Below are positions 19,461 through 27,782 of a stretch of DNA of 53,896 nucleotides, piece after piece. The stretch's first letter is position 1; every line of letters begins with the position of its first letter. Made by a program: the position numbers and the translations under genes. The stretch spans positions 1-53,896 of the forward strand of contig JARGOZ010000027.1 in the NCBI GenBank assembly GCA_029213025.1. The letters are read 5' to 3'. This DNA is from Verrucomicrobiales bacterium (GTDB taxonomy: Bacteria; Verrucomicrobiota; Verrucomicrobiia; Verrucomicrobiales; DEV007). The notes below the pieces were generated by a model that was not told where the DNA came from, searched no databases, and saw only the letters and a program-made list of their open reading frames with translations.

Positions 19461-19504
19461 AACAGGGTACAATGCGGAACCCGACAGGGTATAGTTCGGT
19501 TCGC
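19461..19504 (+). promoter_or_regulatory. Two 22-bp tandem direct repeats, copy B
   Basis: AACAGGGTAC at 19461 and GACAGGGTAT at 19483, 22 bp apart, in the 145-bp gap between selO and the next gene. The first unit continues with AATGCGGAACCC, like unit two of copy C. The block ends 86 bp before the ATG at 19591 and has the same orientation relative to that gene as copies A and C have to theirs. Confidence 0.55.
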
Positions 19505-19590
19505 CGGCGACAAATCAGGCTGAATTGTTTCACTGCCACCATACGCGTCCAGGTCATTGAGTTGCTGAGAAATAAGATTAGTTTTTCGGT

Positions 19591-20568
19591 ATGCGTTATT
19601 CTGTATTCTTCGTGATCGCATCTGCTGTCGTTTTTTCCGGCCCGATCCGGGGTGGGGATCTGACTCCGGGACAGATTGAATCTCTTCGGCTGAAACTCAC
19701 TCAGGTGAAAGAGAATCTCGATGGTCATCTTTCATCCCGAAACCAAAGTGCGCGCTCCGTTTTCATGGCTGCGTCAAATGACCCCCGGGCAGCCGTAAGG
19801 CTGTATCTCGATTGCCACAAGAAAGTCGAGTACGACATGGAAGGCCGAAGCGAAGCTGACTTTCGTGCCTGGCGGGATTCGCAGGAAGCTCGAATCAAAG
19901 ACAAACAGTTTATTGAATCTCTGCTGATCCAGTTGCGCTACCTGGCTCTCAGCTGCCACGCGGCTGAAGTCGAAAAACTCGATGAAGTATTTGGTCCCTT
20001 AAACAGCTATGTAGAGAGTTTGAGCAGGCTGGAGGAACTTCCGGATCGAATCCTGACTTCGAATGTTTCCAATTCGATATTCGCAAAGGCGTACAACCTG
20101 GAGAAGTTGCTGGGTGGAAATGAAGGCTGGGAGTCGGTGCCTTTCAATATTCCCGGTATATATGAAAAGACGATTCTTCCCCACTTGCGTGCCACGAATC
20201 CGGATTTACTTCTCTCAGCCTGGGACAAACGAATCGAACAGCAGAAGCGACTGGTTCTTTTCTTCGAAGCGAAAAAGCAGGAGGAACTCCGGGGGATGGA
20301 CCGGGATCAGAAGATCCGCGCTCGAACCCGTCAGGAAAACCGGGGCGGGCTTATGAAAAGCCACGATCTCGAAGATTTTAACCGGGAAACACTACCCCGT
20401 CTTCAATGGGACAAAATGAAAGACAAGTTTGCCTATATCGACCAACTTTCTGCTGCTCAGGAGATGCTCGCATTTGTAGAAGCCAATCTCACTACACCGA
20501 AAGGCGGGGAATATTTCAAAGAGTTCTCAGAGCTTCTGGAAAATTCCAACCAGGTGCCGACTCAATAA
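19591..20568 (+). CDS. Secreted protein of unknown function
   Basis: 325 residues. MRYSVFFVIASAVVFSGPIRGG is a signal peptide. The mature part is mostly helical, charged and without any motif I recognise. Landmarks are DPRAAVRLYLDCHKKVEYDMEGRSEADFRAWRD near 50-82, an acidic helix EVEKLDEVFGPLNSY near 118, and GIYEKTILPHLRATNPD near 188. No transmembrane segment beyond the signal is seen. It carries its own upstream 22-bp tandem element and is followed 21 bp downstream by the lipid kinase gene, so the two may be co-transcribed. Confidence 0.75.
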   Translation: MRYSVFFVIASAVVFSGPIRGGDLTPGQIESLRLKLTQVKENLDGHLSSRNQSARSVFMAASNDPRAAVRLYLDCHKKVEYDMEGRSEADFRAWRDSQEARIKDKQFIESLLIQLRYLALSCHAAEVEKLDEVFGPLNSYVESLSRLEELPDRILTSNVSNSIFAKAYNLEKLLGGNEGWESVPFNIPGIYEKTILPHLRATNPDLLLSAWDKRIEQQKRLVLFFEAKKQEELRGMDRDQKIRARTRQENRGGLMKSHDLEDFNRETLPRLQWDKMKDKFAYIDQLSAAQEMLAFVEANLTTPKGGEYFKEFSELLENSNQVPTQ

Positions 20569-20589
20569 ATTCATTTCTGTAACTTTCCT

Positions 20590-21504
20590 ATGCGACGTCT
20601 TGTCATCCTGAATCCAAAGAGTCGCAATGGACAAGCAGAGAAGCTGTTTCACAGCCAAATGGAGCGCTGGGAGCACTTGCTTGGTGACTTTGCATTGTTT
20701 ACCACGCAGTCAGCCGGGGATGCTCAACGAAAGGTGAGGAATACTCTGGAGGGTGGGGAGGTAGACCAGATTATTATCGCCGGTGGCGACGGAACGATTA
20801 ACGAAGCACTTGCCGGTTATCGAAATGAAGGCCGGATTATTAATCCCGAAGTTCCGCTCGGGATCATCGACTGCGGAACGGGAGGAGATTTGCAGCGAAC
20901 TGTGGAATGTTTCTGTAAGGACTACTGCGATGCTCTCGCTGAGAACCGGTGGAGTCCGGTAGATAATGGAATTGTGAAGGATTCTTCGGGTGTGGATCAC
21001 TACTTTCTAAATATTGCTTCCGTAGGAATGGCCGGGGAAATGCTCAAGAATTTAAAGAATTCAGCGTTCCAAAATGGATCGGCTGCCTACTTCTATCATT
21101 CTCTGAAAACTTTGATAAGTTTCGATCCGGTTTCTGCTGTGGTGGAATTCAGTGACGGGGAATCGAGGGAGGTAGATATAATCAATCTATTCGTGTGCAA
21201 TGGTCAATTTAGTGGGGGTGGTATGCAGTGGGCTCCCGGAGCGAAACTCGACGATGGTATGTTGCGGGTTACTCTGTTAAGTGGAAAGAGAAAGCTCCCT
21301 CTCATCGTTCAAAGCGGAAAACTGTACTCAGGGCAGGTCGAAAAATTTCCCGGCGCGGAGATTTTCGCAACAAAGGAAGTTCGGGTGAAATTTGATAAAC
21401 CGATGAGTCTCGAAACCGACGGGGAAGTGATTGAAATGGAAAGAAAAGGCAACGGCGAATTTCTGTTCCGGGTGGAAGAAAAGGTATTTCCTCTGGTGAT
21501 ATAG
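20590..21504 (+). CDS. Diacylglycerol/lipid kinase family protein (DAGK catalytic domain)
   Basis: 304 residues, typical for YegS/DgkB-like lipid kinases. The nucleotide-binding signature IIIAGGDGTINEALAGY is near residues 58-74, preceded by RRLVILNPKSRNGQAE at the N-terminus. LGIIDCGTGGDLQRTV near 97-112 corresponds to the family's GTxNDFAR-type motif. FVCNGQFSGGGMQWAPGAKLDDGMLRVTLL near 197-228 and SLETDGEVIE near 276 are the usual C-terminal beta-domain landmarks. Members phosphorylate diacylglycerol, sphingoid bases or related lipids; the substrate is unknown. It is convergent with the deiodinase-like gene, with only 3 bp between stop codons. Confidence 0.9.
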   Translation: MRRLVILNPKSRNGQAEKLFHSQMERWEHLLGDFALFTTQSAGDAQRKVRNTLEGGEVDQIIIAGGDGTINEALAGYRNEGRIINPEVPLGIIDCGTGGDLQRTVECFCKDYCDALAENRWSPVDNGIVKDSSGVDHYFLNIASVGMAGEMLKNLKNSAFQNGSAAYFYHSLKTLISFDPVSAVVEFSDGESREVDIINLFVCNGQFSGGGMQWAPGAKLDDGMLRVTLLSGKRKLPLIVQSGKLYSGQVEKFPGAEIFATKEVRVKFDKPMSLETDGEVIEMERKGNGEFLFRVEEKVFPLVI

Positions 21505-21507
21505 TCA

Positions 21508-22770
21508 CTATCGTTTCCGGTTTGCAAAGTAGGTTTTCAGTTCTTCCAGTGTTATGATTTTATCGTGGTCCTTGTCGATTTGATCGAAGCGTTCAACGAA
21601 AGGTCCCCGGGACTCATCGGTGTTGATGACTCCATCTTTATTCAGATCCATCCGGGATAGAGCGGTTTCGGGCGACATCCGGGGCCTTCCTTTTCTTTCG
21701 GAAGGTCTGCCTTTCCCCCTGCCTTTTTCCTGAACCTTACCGGCATGCTTGTCTTCCTTCAGCAGGACGGTAAATGTTTGAGTAATTGCTTTGCACCATT
21801 CCTCATCATCATGGCAGGCATAATAGTGCACTTCGATTTCGATTGGATCGGAAAGGCCGGCGGAAGAAACTTCCACTGCAAACTCCCGGGGAGACCTGTC
21901 ACTTTCGGGTTCCACTTTTGCTGCGGTTGCTTTGACAGGGGAATAAGAGCCGGGGGAGTTGATATGGTATTGCAGCGGTGGGGCGAGATTGTTCCAGTGA
22001 ACCCGGTGGATCGGATCGATATGAAATGCGAGTTTCAGTTGGCCTGTTCCCGTTTTCAGCAATTGGGATCCAGCGTCGGCACGAAGCTTGATGTAATAGG
22101 GTTGGTCGCTTTCCAGCGCCGAAACGGTGACCGTTCTGGCGTCCGGAGGACTTGGCACCGGCGGTAGAGATACCGCTGCTGAGGTGGTTTTTGGCGTATA
22201 GCTCATGTCCTTTCCGAGGTCTGTCACCAGCGTCCGTTTATCAATTTTACCAATATACTTTTCCAGATCCTCGCGCAGCGCTTCCTCATCGCTCCAGCTT
22301 CGGGCGCTAACAATTTTCCCATTCGGATCAATTACGAATTCAGAGTTGTTGCGGTTTCCAAAGGCTTCTTTGATCTCGTTGTTCATTGAGTCAGCGAGCC
22401 ATGTCCAATCTGTGTCGAAGCGGCTGTCCGCTATTTTGAGATGGGCGACACGTTCCTCGATCGTAAGAGGCTGCACGAATCCATCTTTTTGAGGGTGGGC
22501 GAGCGCCTTGTAGATGTAGTAAAACTTTGCCCCTTTGGGAGAGTAGTCCCGAAATACTGTCTCCAGACCGGAAACATTGCGCATGAAAGGTGGTCAGGTC
22601 AGACAGCCGAAAACAACAACCGAATAGTGGCCTTTCAACCTTTCACTGAAGTCAACAGGCTTTCCGGTCATGTCGTAAGCCGTGACCTGCGGCACTATTG
22701 TGCCTGTGAGGTGTTCCTGAGCAAAAAGTAGAGAAGGTGCAGCGATTAGGAAAGATAAAAGGTATTTCAT
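21508..22770 (-). CDS. Deiodinase-like selenoprotein with DsbD-N-type domain and EF-hands (TGA = Sec59)
   Basis: 420 residues if TGA at 22594-22596 is read as selenocysteine. The two halves (22594-22770 and 21508-22584) are in the same frame, separated by TGA and three sense codons. A signal peptide (MKYLLSFLIAAPSLLFAQ) is followed by a thioredoxin-like domain with VVVFGC56-L-T-U59-PPF, the CxxU form of the iodothyronine-deiodinase active site (SCTUPPF in known members), and then FYYIYKALAHPQKDGF, matching the family's YIxEAHPxDGW segment. Residues about 205-335 resemble the N-terminal domain of DsbD, with CHDDEEWC. A Lys/Arg/Gly-rich linker leads to two EF-hand loops, DLNKDGVINTDE and DKDHDKIITLEE. 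A SECIS-like hairpin follows the TGA. It is likely a periplasmic thiol/seleno-redox enzyme. If TGA were a true stop, an active-site-truncated fragment would remain. Confidence 0.82.
22559..22596 (-). promoter_or_regulatory. Bacterial SECIS element with the Sec TGA codon
   Basis: On the minus strand the TGA (22596-22594) is followed, after 18 nt, by a 6-bp stem GTTTCC / GGAGAC (one G-U pair) closing a 5-nt loop GGTCT (22569-22565). GGUCU is the same loop sequence bound by SelB in E. coli fdhF mRNA. The loop lies 24 nt after the TGA, inside the range accepted for bacterial SECIS hairpins. It overlaps the coding sequence, as is normal in bacteria. Confidence 0.75.
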
Positions 22771-22810
22771 GACTGGGTGAATCAACACCGCAAGCCAATG
22801 AAAGTTTCAG

Positions 22811-24775
22811 TTAAAGTTTTTCAAGCTCTTCGAGTTCGGCGGAAAAACCGCTGCTTAAGATCGGAAAGCGACACCAGGTTTTCGGATCGAGATTCTCGTC
22901 GTCGAGGTGAAAACTCGGGGCATACCTTTCCCGTTTCCATTGATTGCGGGTCCACAATTTGAAGAAACGAATAGTCCACTGTTTGAGCTGATCCGGTGCC
23001 CAGGTTTCCGACCAGGTTTCGCAGATTAACTGATAAACTTCTACGGGTAATTTTTTATCGCGAATCGCCAGTTTTTCGATGGCATCAAGCAACGGATACG
23101 GCATGAGGTCGCCTTCGTCGGTCTGATTTTGATCGCCCGGGCGCAGTTCAGCAGTAGGAGCCTGAGCGTTGATCGCGCTCAGAGCCGGGAACGGTCCGAT
23201 ATCCGGAGCCCCTTCTTTTTCCAGCCATACCAGCCAGTTCCGGAGGAAGGCTTTATCGATCCCGCAGATTGGACTGAGCCCGCCGCTCGTGTCGCCATCC
23301 ATGGTGGCATATCCCACCGCCGCTTCAGAGCGGTTGCTGGTAGCAAGCAGGAGTGCGTTGTTGATGTTGGCGATCATCCAGATTCCCGGGGATCTGACCC
23401 GTGCCTGAATGTTTTGCAGTGTAATGTCATCGGTTTCCCAACCGAGTTCCCTGCCTATACCTTTCTCTACTGTTTTCCTATAGCCCTCCACAAGCGGGTC
23501 AATATCCCATTCCTGGTATTGGGCGCCGATCTCCTTTGCAATCTGTGCAGCGGCATTTCTGGTTACTTCGCCGCTGTTTCTTGTTGCCTGGTAAACACAT
23601 GTGAGAAGGGCTTCTGTATAGTTTTTTCCGGGGAAATCTATATATCCCAACTTTTTCCTGAATTCACTTCTGCCAAGTTCCCCGCAGGCCAGATCAACCA
23701 TGATCTTTACGAGACAGGCGACCGCTCCTGAATCGGCCCCGCCGCTTAGAGAAACGACAAATCCTCTGGACCACGATTTTCGCATGTAGTCAAAAAGCCC
23801 GAGTGCCTCCGCCCGGGCGAACTCCTCTTCTTTCGACAGAACTTTGTCCCGTTGCGTTGCCGGGCAGGGGATAAACTTTTTTGTTTCATGAATTTCAGTC
23901 CGGAGCCGGACGGTACTGTCCGGGTTCCCGGCGAGAATCGGGTCGTGGCTTGCCTGCTTTGCCTGATGCATCCTGCTCAGATTTATATCGATCGGAGCAG
24001 AGGTTATGAGAAAATCTTTGAAAGAGAAACGGTTCCCGGTAGCTACCAGATTGCCACCGCTGGCGATAGCTGTACCTCCATCGAAGATAATCCGACCGGA
24101 TTCATTGCCAAGCAGATTGGCGTATACATAAGCGCAGGCAAATGCCCTGGAACCTTCGAGGACAAATCGCTCCCTGATTTGTTGTTTTCCGAAAGCAAAG
24201 TGACTGGCGCTGGGATTGAGAATGATATCGACGCCCCGCCTGGCAAGCCGTACTCCGGGTCGTTCGGCAACCCAGGCGTCTTCGCAAATTTCAAAACCGA
24301 TGCGAACGCCGTCGATTTCGAATATCAAATCGCCTATTGGAACTTTCTCACTGCCGGTATGTAAATAGTCGACAATCCCAACCGGCCAGGGTTTGAACCA
24401 GCGGGTTTCATAGTGAAGCCCGTCACCCGCGAGGTTTTTCTTGCAGACACACCCCGCAATTTTTCCGTCGACCAGAAGGAAAACACCGTTAAATACTGAA
24501 CTTTGAAACCACACCGGCAAGCCCACCGCGACGATTGCATTTTTGGAGTGGGGCAGTATTTCCCCCAGAGTCTGTAGAGCTCTTTCTCCTACTTCGGGAG
24601 CCAGAAACATGTCCTCGCATCCGTAGCCGGTGACACACAATTCCGGCAGACAGATAATCGAAATACCTGCCGCCTTTGCTTCTGTAATCGACGCAATAAT
24701 TCGGTCCCGGTTTCCCTGCCAGTCCAACGGCGTTTGATTGACTGAAACGGCGCCAACGTTGATTCGGTTAATCAT
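22811..24775 (-). CDS. nadE: Glutamine-dependent NAD+ synthetase
   Basis: 654 residues, the length of the two-domain glutamine-hydrolysing form. Residues about 1-280 are a nitrilase-type glutaminase with the Glu-Lys-Cys triad visible: LPELCVTGYGCEDMF (Glu near 44), VCKKNLAGDG (Lys near 114) and IGFEICEDAW (Cys near 164). The C-terminal part is the ATP-pyrophosphatase synthetase domain with SLSGGADSGAVACLV near 345 (SGGxDS P-loop) and TSNRSEAAVGYATMDGDTSGGLSPI near 480-505. The enzyme converts deamido-NAD+ to NAD+ using ammonia from glutamine. It sits 40 bp upstream of the deiodinase-like gene on the same strand; that promoter arrangement could allow co-expression, with no obvious functional reason. 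Confidence 0.95.
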   Translation of the reverse strand: MINRINVGAVSVNQTPLDWQGNRDRIIASITEAKAAGISIICLPELCVTGYGCEDMFLAPEVGERALQTLGEILPHSKNAIVAVGLPVWFQSSVFNGVFLLVDGKIAGCVCKKNLAGDGLHYETRWFKPWPVGIVDYLHTGSEKVPIGDLIFEIDGVRIGFEICEDAWVAERPGVRLARRGVDIILNPSASHFAFGKQQIRERFVLEGSRAFACAYVYANLLGNESGRIIFDGGTAIASGGNLVATGNRFSFKDFLITSAPIDINLSRMHQAKQASHDPILAGNPDSTVRLRTEIHETKKFIPCPATQRDKVLSKEEEFARAEALGLFDYMRKSWSRGFVVSLSGGADSGAVACLVKIMVDLACGELGRSEFRKKLGYIDFPGKNYTEALLTCVYQATRNSGEVTRNAAAQIAKEIGAQYQEWDIDPLVEGYRKTVEKGIGRELGWETDDITLQNIQARVRSPGIWMIANINNALLLATSNRSEAAVGYATMDGDTSGGLSPICGIDKAFLRNWLVWLEKEGAPDIGPFPALSAINAQAPTAELRPGDQNQTDEGDLMPYPLLDAIEKLAIRDKKLPVEVYQLICETWSETWAPDQLKQWTIRFFKLWTRNQWKRERYAPSFHLDDENLDPKTWCRFPILSSGFSAELEELEKL

Positions 24776-24798
24776 GAGAACTTGTCACCGGGGTTCGA

Positions 24799-25557
24799 CT
24801 AATAGACGGCTCTGCCGCCACTCAAATCAAAGGTAAAGCCCGTATTGAAACTGGATTCCGGCGACACGATCCAGCAACTCAGCGAGGCGATTTCATCCAG
24901 TGTGCCGCACCGGCCCATCGGAATTCTACTTGTCATGTAGTCGATTTGTTCAGGATGGATGGCTTCGACCATGGGGGTGCGAATCACCGCCGGGGCGATC
25001 GCGTTAATGGTAATGCCGGAAGTGGCGTACTCCTTGCCCACTGATTTTACCAGTCCGATCACCGCTGCTTTACTCGCTGAATAAGGGCTCATACCGGCAT
25101 TGCCCTCTTTCCCGGCGATCGAGGCAAAATTGAGGATCCTACCATAGCCGTTCTTCTTCATCGCTTTAATTGAGTAGCGAGTCATGAGGAAAGTCCCCCT
25201 GACATTGATTGCAAAAACCCTGTCGAAATCGGAGATCGATACCTTATCGACCGGCGTTGACGTGGGGCCGACAATCCCGGCGCAATTTACCATGATGTCG
25301 AGATTGCCTCCGTTTCTGGCGACGACGCTGCCAACGGCTGATTTGACCTGTCGTTTCGATGAAATATCCACGATCTCGTAGTCGATACTTATTCCTGATT
25401 CAGCAAATTCCCCGGCTGTTGCCTCGGCATTTTGCAGATTGATGTCAAATATCGTAACCAGAGCACCCTCCCGCGCGAGGCGCAGAGCGATGCTCCTTCC
25501 AATTCCGTCGGCTCCACCGGTCACAATTGCGACTTGCCCTTCAAATCGATTTCCCAT
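24799..25557 (-). CDS. Short-chain dehydrogenase/reductase (FabG-like)
   Basis: 252 residues, a classical SDR. The Rossmann motif VTGGADGIGRSIALRLA is near residues 13-29, NCAGIV near 90, a catalytic serine in ILNFASIAGKEG near 140-148, and the catalytic YSASKAAVIGL (Tyr-x-x-x-Lys) near 157-161. The C-terminus (TGFTFDLSGGRAVY) matches 3-oxoacyl-ACP-reductase-like members. The N-terminal Gly motif with an aspartate at the end of strand two (TIFDINLQNAEA) suggests NAD(H) preference. Substrate cannot be deduced. It lies between the two-component genes and nadE on the same strand. Confidence 0.92.
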   Translation of the reverse strand: MGNRFEGQVAIVTGGADGIGRSIALRLAREGALVTIFDINLQNAEATAGEFAESGISIDYEIVDISSKRQVKSAVGSVVARNGGNLDIMVNCAGIVGPTSTPVDKVSISDFDRVFAINVRGTFLMTRYSIKAMKKNGYGRILNFASIAGKEGNAGMSPYSASKAAVIGLVKSVGKEYATSGITINAIAPAVIRTPMVEAIHPEQIDYMTSRIPMGRCGTLDEIASLSCWIVSPESSFNTGFTFDLSGGRAVY

Positions 25558-25585
25558 ACCGGGAATCTACCCCGATTTTGGGATT

Positions 25586-26902
25586 TCAGGATGACTTTTC
25601 GAGAACTTTAGCCGGCGGACCCGGAAGTGAAATGCTGAAACAGGTTTCCGCACCCGGCTGACTGGCCACCGAAATGGTTCCATGGTGAGCTTCGACAGCC
25701 CGTTTCACAATCGAAAGTCCTAATCCGGTTCCCTTTATCGTTTGGGCGTGGCTCTTGTCGACCCGGTAGAATCGCTTGAAAATTTCGGTTAAATCAGACG
25801 AGGGAATGCCCACACCGTTATCGACGATGCGGATATGAAAACGGCCCTCCTCGTTGCGCACCTGAACTTTGACCTTCAATCCGGGAGCTGGATTTTGTTT
25901 CAGCGCGTTTTCCACCAGATTGAAAAATATCTGATCCCAGTAAAACCGGTCCCCGTAAAACTCGCGATTCTCCGGTTCCTTTGGCAGTTTCAGTTCAATT
26001 TTTGCCTGCTGCGCGTCAATCATTGGCTGGAGCTGCTCGATCATGTCGTAAATGCAGTCACCAATGTCGAAAACCGCCTGATTTTGCAGTAATCTCCCGT
26101 CCGGACTTTCAATTCGGGAAATCAGAAGCATGTCATCCACGATTCTGGCGAGGCGCTCTGTGTGCTTCATCATGATTCGGACCGCGTTGGCGTGCTCGGG
26201 ATCGCCATCCATCATCTCCAGATAACCTTTTATGATGGAAAGAGGAGTTCTCAACTCGTGCGAGGCGTTGGCCACAAAATCCTGCCGCACCTGTTCGGTG
26301 TGAAGTTCCGCCGAGATATCGCGGATCATCAGCCACGCTCCTTTGCCGATTTGATAGGAATTGTCGATGGGTCCTGATTCGATCAGGAAAACCCGGGAAT
26401 CGTTGGCCATCCGAATCTGGTCCTGGATCGCCGCGCCGGTATTCATAGCCAGGTCCACCGTCTCGGCAAATTGATGGTCGAGGCAGACTTCGATGAGAGT
26501 ACGGCCTTCGAAATCCTTCGTATCGAAAAGGTTTTTAGCGGCTTTATTTGCGAAGCGGATTTCCTGAAAGTCATCGACGATAAAAAGGGCGTCTTTGACC
26601 GCGTCGAGCAGCACATTTTGAATGCGCTGTGTCCCGGTCGCCATATCACGCTGCAGATCCGCCTCGGAGACAGTGTCGAGGACGATTCGTGACAGTTTGC
26701 CGAGACGGTTCTGCTTGCCCACGATGGGGAGGTCTTTTGGCGAGGGCAACGGAGTGGTCTTGAGCGCTTCGGTCAGGCTTGAAATGCCTCTTTTCAGGAT
26801 AGCCAGCCGATAGCCCAGCCAGACCCAGATACAGACCAGCAGAACGATGAGAAAAGTTTGCAAATCAGTTGGTAGTATCTCCTGCAAGCTGAGCTGACTC
26901 AT
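25586..26902 (-). CDS. PhoR-type sensor histidine kinase
   Basis: 438 residues. One transmembrane segment (about 14-32, LQTFLIVLLVCIWVWLGYR) is followed by a PAS-like domain (about 85-200: LLDAVKDALFIVDDFQEIRFANKAAKNLF). The HisKA motif is NASHELRTPLSIIKGYLEMM with the phospho-acceptor His near 216. The HATPase domain has N-box NLVENALKQNP, G1 DNGVGIPSSDL, F-box FKRFYRVDKSH and G2 GTGLGLSIVKRAVEAHHG. With no large extracytoplasmic domain, the single-TM PAS arrangement resembles PhoR of phosphate signalling. Its start overlaps the end of the response-regulator gene by 38 bp, which implies translational coupling. The signal sensed is not known. Confidence 0.92.
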   Translation of the reverse strand: MSQLSLQEILPTDLQTFLIVLLVCIWVWLGYRLAILKRGISSLTEALKTTPLPSPKDLPIVGKQNRLGKLSRIVLDTVSEADLQRDMATGTQRIQNVLLDAVKDALFIVDDFQEIRFANKAAKNLFDTKDFEGRTLIEVCLDHQFAETVDLAMNTGAAIQDQIRMANDSRVFLIESGPIDNSYQIGKGAWLMIRDISAELHTEQVRQDFVANASHELRTPLSIIKGYLEMMDGDPEHANAVRIMMKHTERLARIVDDMLLISRIESPDGRLLQNQAVFDIGDCIYDMIEQLQPMIDAQQAKIELKLPKEPENREFYGDRFYWDQIFFNLVENALKQNPAPGLKVKVQVRNEEGRFHIRIVDNGVGIPSSDLTEIFKRFYRVDKSHAQTIKGTGLGLSIVKRAVEAHHGTISVASQPGAETCFSISLPGPPAKVLEKSS

Positions 26903-27593
26903 TGAATTGGTAACCTACGGACCGTACCGTTTCGATACAAGAGCCATATTGCCCCAGTTTTGCGCGAAGCCGTTTGATGTGGGTATCCAGAGTCCGGGTT
27001 TGCGACAGATTGCTGTAACCCCATACCTGGCCCAGAAGGTCACCCCGCTCTTTCGGTGTCCCGGGCTCTTCGATCAGTGACAAAAGCAGCTTAAATTCCG
27101 TGGAAGTGAGATCCACTTCTTCATCGGAAATATTCAACCGCAAATTGTTCTTATCGAGGTGAAACGGCCCTACTTTAACTTCGGATCCACCCTCTGTAGA
27201 CAGAGTCCGGCGCAGGATACTGCGAATCCGGAGAATAAACTCCTCTTTGGCGAATGGCTTCGTCATGTAATCGTCCGCGCCCACTTCGAGTCCTTTGATC
27301 GTCGTTTCTTTGGCATTCAGCGCTGTCAGCATCAGGATCGGGATTCGCTTTGTTTTCGAGCCCTGACGCAAATCTTTGCAGACTGATATGCCGTCGCGAC
27401 CTGGCATCATCAAATCCAGCACAACCAGGTCGGGTCGCTCTGATTTGGCTCTTTGAAGACCTTCAAGGCCGTCGGAAGCTTCGATGGAATCGAAACCTTC
27501 TTTTTTCAGCATTTCTGCGATCATGGATCGCATATCTTCTTCGTCGTCGACGATCAGGATAGTTGGCATAGGAGTGGAGAGTAGTAGACTCAT
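26865..27593 (-). CDS. PhoB/OmpR-family response regulator
   Basis: 242 residues. The receiver domain has the acidic pair in LIVDDEEDMRSM near 14-21, the phospho-acceptor Asp in VVLDLMMPGRDG near 58, a Thr/Ala switch in ILMLTALNAKE near 87, and the conserved Lys in DYMTKPFAKEE near 110. The C-terminal winged helix (about 140-235: LDKNNLRLNISDEEVDLTSTEFKLL, SQTRTLDTHIKRLRAKLG, ETVRSVGYQF) is an OmpR/PhoB DNA-binding domain. It is the first gene of a two-gene operon with the histidine kinase. A three-unit 22-bp tandem element lies about 100 bp upstream of its start in the same orientation as at two other genes, so this regulator is the obvious candidate to bind it. Confidence 0.93.
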   Translation of the reverse strand: MSLLLSTPMPTILIVDDEEDMRSMIAEMLKKEGFDSIEASDGLEGLQRAKSERPDLVVLDLMMPGRDGISVCKDLRQGSKTKRIPILMLTALNAKETTIKGLEVGADDYMTKPFAKEEFILRIRSILRRTLSTEGGSEVKVGPFHLDKNNLRLNISDEEVDLTSTEFKLLLSLIEEPGTPKERGDLLGQVWGYSNLSQTRTLDTHIKRLRAKLGQYGSCIETVRSVGYQFNESAQLAGDTTN

Positions 27594-27693
27594 CTATACT
27601 AACCGAATCCTGTCCGGGGGAAAATTGTATATCTTAACGAAACTGTAACATAATCGAATCGCGCGGCTTGTGGCTGAGCCCTTTTTTTGGTAG

Positions 27694-27759
27694 GAAAAGC
27701 TAATTGTACCCTCTTGGGTCCGCCATTGTACCCTGTTAGGTCCCTGGCTGTACCCTGTT
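27694..27759 (-). promoter_or_regulatory. Three 22-bp tandem direct repeats, copy C
   Basis: Read on the minus strand, units start at 27759 (AACAGGGTAC), 27737 (AACAGGGTAC) and 27715 (AAGAGGGTAC), each 22 bp apart. The block ends 100 bp upstream of the PhoB-type regulator's start codon in the same orientation as copies A and B have to their genes. It also ends only 23 bp before the ATG of the plus-strand sulfatase, so it could affect both. Confidence 0.6.
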
Positions 27760-27782
27760 GAGTCGTTAATTGTGAGATGTTT

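Noticed and set aside
22594..22788. The 64-codon frame before the TGA as a separate small secreted protein
   Set aside because: It ends in the middle of a thioredoxin-like strand and continues in the same frame into the deiodinase-like sequence, so reading the TGA as Sec explains both pieces.
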